A stretch of 10,383 bases of DNA from Acidimicrobiia bacterium UBA4744 (GTDB lineage Bacteria; Actinomycetota; Acidimicrobiia; Spongiisociales; UBA4744), in NCBI GenBank assembly GCA_002403855.1, contig DHIO01000036.1:1-10383 (forward strand), in the 5' to 3' direction. Below are positions 1 through 5,611 of the stretch, in pieces (position 1 is the first letter of the stretch; every line of letters begins with the position of its first letter). A program made the position numbers and the translations under genes. The notes beneath the pieces were generated by a model, which did no database searches, was not told the DNA's origin, and worked only from the letters and a program-made list of their open reading frames with translations.

Positions 1-374
1 GTTCGGTCCTGCTTTCGCTCCGCCAGGTAGCCGACGGCTGCTGCGGCCGCCACAAACCCGACCAGGTATCCGAGTGTCGGCCCGGTTGCGTAGGCCCAAC
101 CGCCGTTGCCTCCCTGGAAGAAGGGCAGACCCGTGAGCCCGAGCAGAACGTAGAGGCCCTGGCTGGCGGCTCCGGCTTTCGACCCCAGCGCGGCACCGGC
201 CAGCAATACCGCGAATGTCTGGCCGGTGACCGGTACCGGCGTAAACGGCAGAGGAACCCGCACCTGGGCTGCAAGGGCCGTCATCAGAGCGAACCCGACG
301 ACCAGCGTCACGGTAATCGCCGTGCGGCGTGGCAAGATGCGGGTCGAAAGGACGGAAGGCGAGTAGGTCTGCAC
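1..374 (-). CDS. bioY: BioY, biotin ECF transporter S component (3' end outside window)
   Basis: BioY is the integral-membrane, substrate-binding (S) subunit that captures biotin and works with energy-coupling factor components (EcfT/BioN and EcfA/BioM) in the cytoplasmic membrane. I translated the minus strand by eye: 124 codons are visible, against roughly 190 for the family, so about the last third lies beyond base 1. Hallmarks are the stretch VRVPLPFTPVPVTGQTF at residues 38-54, which matches the BioY signature, a hydrophobic segment at about 20-36, and GGNGGWAYATGPTLGYLVGF at 88-107, the conserved Gly-rich loop. The chosen start is GTG at 374-372, preceded on the minus strand by a GGGGTG ribosome-binding sequence about 5 bases upstream. 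It is divergent from the solute-binding lipoprotein. No ECF ATPase or T component is visible, so BioY may act alone, as some do, or share an ECF module encoded elsewhere. Family call is firm; regulation is not visible with confidence. Confidence 0.92.
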   Translation of the reverse strand, partial: MQTYSPSVLSTRILPRRTAITVTLVVGFALMTALAAQVRVPLPFTPVPVTGQTFAVLLAGAALGSKAGAASQGLYVLLGLTGLPFFQGGNGGWAYATGPTLGYLVGFVAAAAAVGYLAERKQDR

Positions 375-405
375 GTGATCACCCCAATCGGAGAAACGTT
401 CCGTG

Positions 406-432
406 ATCCTATTGATCTTGTCGGAGCCGCAA
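406..432 (-). promoter_or_regulatory. possible bioY promoter
   Basis: On the minus strand a TAGGAT hexamer (411 down to 406) could be a -10 box, with TTGCGG (432 down to 427) as a -35 box. The spacer is only 15 bases, shorter than the preferred 17. Transcription would start near 399 and leave a leader of about 25 bases containing the GGGGTG ribosome-binding site. Weak call from pattern alone. Confidence 0.3.
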
Positions 433-454
433 TGGTTACAGGCGGGTGGGCGGC

Positions 455-1759
455 ATGAACCGCCGTATCGGGATCCTGGTGGTCATGTTCACCCTGGTGG
501 TCGCCGCCTGTACCACCGAGGCTGAGGAGACGACGACCACGTCGTCCACTGCTCCCCCCACCACCACCACTTCCACCACGACTCCGCCCATCCTCACCGG
601 TGTGGGTATCACCGATGACACCATCACTCTGGCGGCGCTGCTTCCGCTGTCGGGCACGCTGCAATCCTTCGGCCGGTCGATGCTCGAAGGTCATGAGGTC
701 TATTGGGCCTATGTGAACGAGGTGCTCGGTGGGGTCGGCGGGGTCTATCCGGTGAGGGTGGTCCCGCTCGACACCGCCTACGACGAAGACACCGCCGGCA
801 CCCTCTGGGCGGCCAATCAGGATGACACATTGGCCGTTTCGTCGACACTCGGCAGTCCCATCACGGATGCTGTGCTCGGAGAAATCGGCGACCGCTCGAT
901 CCTGGTAGCCGCCGGCTCTCAAGCCGCGAGCTGGTCGTCGTCACCTCAGGTGGTGCTCAATCTGGCCATCCCCACCTTTCGGGACCAGATCGCGGGGGCG
1001 GTCGTCGCCGGCGGAGCCGAGGATCCGGTGGTGGCGGCCGACCCGCCTCTGGGGCTCATGTTTCAGGAGGGGGTCTACGGAGGCGACTGCGCGGCGGGAT
1101 TCCGGCAAGCGACCGAACGCTATCCGCCCGGTGAGACCGTCACCGCCGGCCATCCGACCACCGCCACCGAATTTGCCGGCGATCTAGGCCTGATGCAGGA
1201 AGCCGGGGTAGAGACTCTCTTCGTGTGCTCGAGCAGTCAGGCACTGCTGCGCATAGTTGCCACGCTCGATTTGCTCGGATACCGCCCCACCCTGGTGGCC
1301 ACCTCGCAATCATATGACGCGTCGCTGCCGGCCGCCCTCGGAGACGAAGGTGGAGAACCGGCCGGCCTCGAGTTGTTGGCAGATGTGTACCTGGTGGGCT
1401 CCTGGCCCGCCTTCGAGGGTGAAACTCCCGGTATGAAGCTGCTCAAGGACAACCTCGCCCGCTACGACACCCGGCTTCCGGGGCAGGTGGTCGACCCATG
1501 GTTCTTCCTCGGGTACACGCAGGCGGCCACGTTCCATTTGGTGCTCGAAGAAGCCCTGACCGAGGGTGATCTGACCAGAGACGGGGTGTGGGCAGCGCGC
1601 GATCGATTGGGCGACGTCGACTTTGGTTTCGGGTCGGGTCCGACCAGGTACGACGCCGACCGGATCCCGGTGGTGAACGATGTGTTCTCGGTCCCCGTCT
1701 CGGCGGACGAGGCCCAGTTCGGCATGCTGCCCATCGGCCCCTACCACTCCACGAGGTGA
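455..1759 (+). CDS. Lipoprotein solute-binding protein, branched-chain amino-acid receptor type (Peripla_BP_6)
   Basis: This is probably the extracytoplasmic, membrane-tethered ligand receptor of a LivK/HAAT-type ABC importer. The N-terminus from ATG 455 (MNRRIGILVV...) is a lipoprotein signal peptide: two arginines, a hydrophobic core and the lipobox V-A-A-C with Cys19 as the lipidation site. A Thr/Pro/Ser-rich spacer of about 20 residues follows. The mature domain opens with ITDDTITLAALLPLSG, the usual first strand and loop of type I periplasmic-binding folds in this family, and continues for about 370 residues with alternating beta/alpha pattern. A GTG nine bases upstream (446) is in frame and would add Met-Gly-Gly; ATG 455 is preferred because GGTGGG lies just ahead of it. 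No permease or ATPase genes are adjacent, so it is an orphan in this window and its ligand is unknown. Amide, urea or non-amino-acid ligands are possible, since the family is broad. Cys215 and Cys261 (numbered from the GTG) could form a disulfide. Confidence 0.85.
   Translation: MNRRIGILVVMFTLVVAACTTEAEETTTTSSTAPPTTTTSTTTPPILTGVGITDDTITLAALLPLSGTLQSFGRSMLEGHEVYWAYVNEVLGGVGGVYPVRVVPLDTAYDEDTAGTLWAANQDDTLAVSSTLGSPITDAVLGEIGDRSILVAAGSQAASWSSSPQVVLNLAIPTFRDQIAGAVVAGGAEDPVVAADPPLGLMFQEGVYGGDCAAGFRQATERYPPGETVTAGHPTTATEFAGDLGLMQEAGVETLFVCSSSQALLRIVATLDLLGYRPTLVATSQSYDASLPAALGDEGGEPAGLELLADVYLVGSWPAFEGETPGMKLLKDNLARYDTRLPGQVVDPWFFLGYTQAATFHLVLEEALTEGDLTRDGVWAARDRLGDVDFGFGSGPTRYDADRIPVVNDVFSVPVSADEAQFGMLPIGPYHSTR
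530..589 (+). repeat. Thr/Pro/Ser low-complexity linker coding for lipoprotein spacer
   Basis: About 20 codons encode almost only Thr, Ser and Pro, using mixed ACG/ACC/ACT codons rather than one repeated triplet. This makes it a protein-level low-complexity spacer rather than a microsatellite. It follows the lipidated cysteine and probably holds the binding domain away from the membrane, possibly as an O-glycosylation target. A shorter Thr run (TTTT) occurs at the same place in the 8625-10184 lipoprotein. Confidence 0.7.
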
Positions 1760-1924
1760 TGCCCGAACGGAGGCGCCCGGTTGTCGGAGGTCCCCTCTCC
1801 GGTCCACTCCTACCGGACTCGCCACCTCTCCTTCTCCGCTTTCGCTCCGGAGGGAGGCTGCCTACTTCTGATTGGCCCAAGAGCGCGTTAAAGGGGCCTC
1901 GGTCCGCCTGCCGATACCTACTCT

Positions 1925-2461
1925 GTGCAAGCCCTGGTCCTGGCGTTCATCGTCACCGTGTTCGGCATCGGTCCACCCCCGTCTGCCCTCACTCCTGGTG
2001 TGCCACTGCCCCGACGGGCCCATGCCGAGGCCGTCACCCAGCAACTGGGCATCGCCATCGGCCGGCTCGAGATCCCGGCCATCGATCTCGATGAGCAGAT
2101 CCGGGAGGGGGTCCACCTCTCGGTGATCGACCGGGGCGTCGCCCACTGGGCCGGGACCGCCGAAGGAGGCGGGGTGGGGAATATGGTGCTGGCGGGGCAT
2201 CGAACCACGAAAACGGCACCGTTCCGCAACCTGGATCGACTCCGACCGGGTGACTCGATCACCGTTACCGGTTTCGACGGCCGATCTGCCGAGTACGTGG
2301 TGCGGGAGACGTTGATCGTCACTCCCCGGGACATGTGGATCGTTGAACAAACCGACGTCCCCATGCTGACGCTATTCGCCTGCCATCCGAAGCTATCCGC
2401 CCGGCAGCGCATCGTCGTGCGAGCCGAGTTGGCAAGCGTGCCGGTGCTGCAGTTCCCGTGA
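1925..2461 (+). CDS. Sortase, class E-like
   Basis: Sortases are membrane-anchored extracytoplasmic cysteine transpeptidases that cut a C-terminal sorting signal and join the protein to the cell wall or to a pilin. The 178-residue product has a hydrophobic N-terminus (residues 1-16, signal anchor), a short Pro-rich linker, and a sortase beta-barrel from about residue 43. The catalytic triad is visible: His92 in LAGHRTT, Cys153 in TLFACHPKLS, and Arg162 in ARQRIVV. The C-H-P around the cysteine resembles actinobacterial class E enzymes. The start is constrained: an in-frame TAA at 1889 and no other start codon before GTG 1925 set the longest form. There is no clear ribosome-binding site, and the anchor lacks the usual N-terminal positive charges, so the N-terminus is uncertain. 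No LPXTG-type or LAXTG-type substrate is encoded in the window, so it is probably a housekeeping sortase serving targets elsewhere. Confidence 0.9.
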   Translation: MQALVLAFIVTVFGIGPPPSALTPGVPLPRRAHAEAVTQQLGIAIGRLEIPAIDLDEQIREGVHLSVIDRGVAHWAGTAEGGGVGNMVLAGHRTTKTAPFRNLDRLRPGDSITVTGFDGRSAEYVVRETLIVTPRDMWIVEQTDVPMLTLFACHPKLSARQRIVVRAELASVPVLQFP

Positions 2462-2572
2462 GGGCGGCCCGACTCTTCCGGGCAACCGTCCGGGATCCGT
2501 CACCTGCTCGCCCGTCTCCTACCACGAGCGGCTCGATAACATCCTCCGTGTAACTCTGAGTGGGCCCCAACC

Positions 2573-3622
2573 TTGGACGACACCTTTTCCGATCCTCGAG
2601 TCGAGCGCAAGCTGCCTCGTTGGCCGTTTGCCGTCGGCAGCGTGCTCATGGTCCTGGCCATCTTCTCGATCCTGCTCTGGAACGTCGAGCTGCCGTATCT
2701 GGCCTGGTCTCCGGGCCCGACGCCGGAAGTCGTGGACCTTGTCTCCGTAGAGGGAGCGGAGCAGTATCCGGTCGAAGGCGACCTCTACATGCTCACCGTT
2801 TCACAACAGGACCTGAACGTTTACGAACTGTTGGCAGCGGTGGCCGATCCTCAAGTCGATGTGCTCGAACGGACGGCGGTGCGTCCGATCGATGTGACGG
2901 AGGAGGAGTATCAGCGCCAGAGCCGGGAACGTATGGACGAATCGAAGGTGGCGGCGATCTCAGTGGCGCTGAGTCGGCTCGGCTACGACGTGACGGTCGA
3001 AGGCGACGGCGTCGAGGTGGTGTCGGTCCTCGAGGGGACACCCGCCGAAGGTGCCTTGGTGACCGGCGACATCATCACCGCCGTCAACGGAGAGACGGTG
3101 TTCGTGGCCACGGATGCAGTAGCCAAGATCAACACCTATCAGATCGGCGATACGATCACCCTCACCGTTTCCCGGGGCGAGGACGTCGTCGACGTGCCGA
3201 TCACGCTGATCGAGCACACTCAGAACAAGGGCCAGCCGATGGTCGGGTTCGGACCGGCCACCTACAACTCCCGTTTCGTCTTCCCCATCGACATCGAGAT
3301 CGATTCGTCGAATATCGGCGGTCCCTCGGCAGGGATGATGTACACGCTGGCAATCATCAACGTGTTGTCGTCGGAGGACATCACGCATGGCTTCCGGATC
3401 GCCGGGACCGGGACCATCTCGACCACGGGTGCCGTAGGGCCCATCGGGGGTGTCCGCCAGAAGGTGGTTGGGGCCACGCTGTCCGGCGCCGAGTACATCC
3501 TGGTGCCGGAGGCCAACTACGAGGAAGCGCTCACCGCCGATATCGACGGCGCAGAGGTCGTGGCGGTCGGCACGATCGACGATGCTCTGGAGTTCCTGGA
3601 CGCTCTCGACGAAGCAGCCTGA
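2573..3622 (+). CDS. YlbL-type membrane PDZ / Lon-like serine protease
   Basis: A membrane-anchored protease whose active site faces outside, 349 residues, typical of the family. Domains in order: a basic cytoplasmic N-terminus (VERKLPRW), one transmembrane anchor at about 18-38, an extracytoplasmic region, a PDZ domain at about 145-215 (the carboxylate-binding and GD-I-I-TAVNG core at 164-173 is clear), and a Lon (S16) proteolytic domain at about 225-345. The Ser-Lys dyad is visible: Ser252 in GGPSAGMMYTLAI and Lys297 in GGVRQKVVGA, 45 residues apart, close to the spacing in Lon. No ATPase domain is present, as usual for this branch. The start is TTG 2573: the upstream in-frame codons hold no better start, and GAGTGGG (2558-2564) may serve as ribosome-binding site. 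In mycobacteria the equivalent gene lies next to UPF0182; here the DivIVA-fusion gene separates the two. The likely role is turnover of envelope or signalling proteins; the substrate is unknown. Confidence 0.92.
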   Translation: MDDTFSDPRVERKLPRWPFAVGSVLMVLAIFSILLWNVELPYLAWSPGPTPEVVDLVSVEGAEQYPVEGDLYMLTVSQQDLNVYELLAAVADPQVDVLERTAVRPIDVTEEEYQRQSRERMDESKVAAISVALSRLGYDVTVEGDGVEVVSVLEGTPAEGALVTGDIITAVNGETVFVATDAVAKINTYQIGDTITLTVSRGEDVVDVPITLIEHTQNKGQPMVGFGPATYNSRFVFPIDIEIDSSNIGGPSAGMMYTLAIINVLSSEDITHGFRIAGTGTISTTGAVGPIGGVRQKVVGATLSGAEYILVPEANYEEALTADIDGAEVVAVGTIDDALEFLDALDEAA

Positions 3623-3720
3623 GCTGCGCAGTCTGCAGTCGACCTGAGTCGGTCGTGCTCAGATTGGTCGTCGGACTCGAGCAACCGGACGCCGGGGGCG
3701 AGAAACGATAAGCGAAAAAG

Positions 3721-5571
3721 ATGTATCTGAACGGTATCGTTGCCTCGATGGCAGATCCGCTCTCGCCCGATACGATCGCGCAGCGAACCTTTCGTCGGCG
3801 TCTGCGTGGTTTCGACCCGCAAGAGGTTGGAACTTTCCTGGAAGAGGTAGCCGCCTCCGCGCGCGAGCTGGAGTCGAGGCTCGAAGCGCTGGAGAACCGG
3901 CTGCTCGAGCTGGGGAACCGTGATCTCACTGCCGAGTTCGATCGCGTCGGCGAGGACGTCGGCCGTATCCTGCAGGACGCCCGCCAGGCCGCCGACGGCA
4001 TGAGAAAGAGGGCGGCTGCCGACGCAGGGGTCGTTTTGGAGGAAGCCCGGGCGAGCGCGGTCGATTTGCGGTCCGACGCTTGGATGGCGGCCGAGAAACT
4101 CCTCCTGGACAGCACCAAGGAGGCCGCGGGCATAGTAGAGGCTGCCGAACGAGAATCCCTGGCGATCATTGGAGAAGCGGAAAGGGAAACCCACCGTCGC
4201 CAGAGTGCTCTTCGCCGGGAATCGGAAGAGACGATCCGTGCCACCAAGCACGAGGCGGAACGGGTGCTGATGGACGCCCGCGCCCGGAGCGACGAGCTGA
4301 TCCAGGAGGCGGAGCGAAAAGTAGCTACGGCGGAATCCCGGGCCGCCGCAGTTGAGGAGCGGCGCACCGAGATGCTGGAGGAGCTGGAGAACGCTCGCCA
4401 GACCATCAGCAACCTCGAAGCGGAGATCGGAAAACGGCGAGAGGCGCTCGCCGGCCCATTGCCGACGGATGTCGAGTCATCTACGGTCAGACTCCTGACC
4501 GGCTCCGACCGCGAGGCCGCCGACACCGATGAAGAGACCGTCTGGGCCGAGGGGACGGAGGTGGTGAAGATCGTGCGCCCACCCGAGCGCCGAGCGGAGC
4601 TACCTGCGGAACCGGTCGACGCAGAGGCCATGGCGGCCGAGGTGGCGCGCCTGCGGACGCCGTCCGAAGAGGACGAAGCAGACGAGGCCCGAGCGCCCGA
4701 ACCGGCCGCGGAGCCGCGCGAAGCTGCCGTGAGCCCCCGGATTGCCGAATCCCCGCCGCCGGCAGCCACCACCCGGCCGACGGCCGAGATAGACAACCTG
4801 TTTGCCCGCCTGCGAAGGGTCGGTGAGGGCACACCGTCGGTGGAAGCTGCTTCTCTCGAGGTCGAAGAGCCACCTGGAGGCCAACCCGAACCGTCGGCAC
4901 CTACCGCCGATTCCAGCGACGAGGCGGATCCTTTCGATCTTCGTGACCGATTGCTTCTTCCCGTGGCCAATCGGGCCCTGCGTACCGTCAAGCGGGAACT
5001 GACCGAAGCGCAGAACATCGCCCTCGAAGAGCTACGGGTCGAGTCCGATGAGTGGGAACCGAGGGCGGCAGCTCTGACCGACCGCTTGGTTGGATCCGTC
5101 GCAGAGCTGCTCAGGGACGGCTATGCCGCAGGGTGGGCGGCCGCGGCAGAGGCAACCGGGACGGAACCGGCCGTCGAGGGGGACCGTCAGGGTGATGCGG
5201 CGGAGTGGGCCGGAACACTCTCGGAGACGTTCACCAGCGCGGTAGCCGAGGCTCTCGCCGAGTCACGTCGCGACGGCCATGGGCCCCGGCAACTGGCGGC
5301 CGACCTCTCCCGGGTATTTCGATCCTGGCGGACCGACGAGGCGGAGCGGAGGGTCCGCGATATCGCTTCCGGGGCGTATCACCGGGGGTTGATCGACGGC
5401 TTCGGCACCGTCGGCGTGCCGGCCTCGCGCTGGGTGACGGCCGGGCGCGGGTGCACCACCTGTCGAGAAGCGGCCGAGGCGGGGGCGGTCCCGCTCGGCT
5501 CGGCTTTCGAGGCTGTGGGGACGGAACCCCCGGCCCACCCCGATTGTGGCTGCACCCTGGTATCCGCCTAG
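3721..5571 (+). CDS. DivIVA-domain coiled-coil protein with C-terminal CxxC/HPxCxC (phage head-morphogenesis-like) module
   Basis: The 616-residue product has four visible parts. (a) Residues about 13-45 (LSPDTIAQRTFRRRLRGFDP then QEVGTFLEEV) form a DivIVA-type N-terminal motif, which in known relatives binds curved membrane at poles or septa. (b) Residues about 45-240 are a long Ala/Glu/Arg heptad-rich coiled coil, probably oligomerising. (c) Residues about 245-400 are acidic and Pro/Ala-rich, probably disordered. (d) Residues about 405-616 are again ordered: helices (LLLPVANRALRTVKRELTEA; AYAAGWAAA-like), then AYHRGLIDGF, Trp571-Val-Thr, Cys578-x2-Cys581, and a tail with P603-P604, His606-Pro-Asp-Cys609-Gly-Cys611. 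That last pattern resembles the end of Mu gpF/SPP1 gp7 minor-head proteins and could bind zinc. Start choice is uncertain: ATG 3748 (MADPLSPD, 607 residues) fits the family start equally well, and neither ATG has a strong ribosome-binding site. A TATCGT at 3735-3740 would suit leaderless expression from 3748. It sits 98 bases after the protease and 40 bases before UPF0182. Function is not established; a cell-pole or envelope scaffold is inferred. Confidence 0.85.
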   Translation: MYLNGIVASMADPLSPDTIAQRTFRRRLRGFDPQEVGTFLEEVAASARELESRLEALENRLLELGNRDLTAEFDRVGEDVGRILQDARQAADGMRKRAAADAGVVLEEARASAVDLRSDAWMAAEKLLLDSTKEAAGIVEAAERESLAIIGEAERETHRRQSALRRESEETIRATKHEAERVLMDARARSDELIQEAERKVATAESRAAAVEERRTEMLEELENARQTISNLEAEIGKRREALAGPLPTDVESSTVRLLTGSDREAADTDEETVWAEGTEVVKIVRPPERRAELPAEPVDAEAMAAEVARLRTPSEEDEADEARAPEPAAEPREAAVSPRIAESPPPAATTRPTAEIDNLFARLRRVGEGTPSVEAASLEVEEPPGGQPEPSAPTADSSDEADPFDLRDRLLLPVANRALRTVKRELTEAQNIALEELRVESDEWEPRAAALTDRLVGSVAELLRDGYAAGWAAAAEATGTEPAVEGDRQGDAAEWAGTLSETFTSAVAEALAESRRDGHGPRQLAADLSRVFRSWRTDEAERRVRDIASGAYHRGLIDGFGTVGVPASRWVTAGRGCTTCREAAEAGAVPLGSAFEAVGTEPPAHPDCGCTLVSA

Positions 5572-5599
5572 CCGAATCGGATAAGCGGGGTATCCCTCA

Positions 5600-5605
5600 T
5601 AGAAT
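5600..5605 (+). promoter_or_regulatory. -10 box for leaderless transcription of the UPF0182 gene
   Basis: TAGAAT matches the TAnnnT actinobacterial -10 consensus, and its last base is six bases before the G of the GTG start at 5612. Transcription should therefore begin at or next to the start codon. There is no convincing ribosome-binding site in the 40-base gap, which agrees with leaderless translation. No good -35 box is seen. A small hairpin (GGATA 5579-5583 / TATCC 5591-5595) lies upstream in any read-through transcript. Confidence 0.5.
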
Positions 5606-5611
5606 GACCGG

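Noticed and set aside
375..382. GTGATCAC palindrome beside the bioY start, with a second GTGATC at 403-408, as a biotin-responsive operator
   Set aside because: An 8-bp palindrome is common by chance, the second copy is incomplete, and it does not match a biotin-regulator site that I can recognise.
1798..1817. TCCGGT/ACCGGA hairpin after the solute-binding protein as its terminator
   Set aside because: The 6-bp stem is followed by no T-run and lies about 40 bases past the stop in a C/T-rich region; it could easily arise by chance.
2525..2535. CGAGC-G-GCTCG palindrome touching a TAACAT hexamer (2537-2542) as operator and promoter of ylbL
   Set aside because: No -35 box lies at the right distance and the palindrome is short and GC-rich; too weak to call.
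2560..3711. 383-codon plus-strand frame overlapping ylbL
   Set aside because: The product is Arg/Gly/His-rich and featureless, while the overlapping frame encodes a protease with intact PDZ and Ser-Lys dyad.
3531..5018. 495-codon Ser/Arg-rich open frame on the minus strand opposite the DivIVA-fusion gene
   Set aside because: The composition is that of the reverse complement of an Ala/Glu/Arg coiled-coil gene; there is no domain and it spans the end of ylbL as well.
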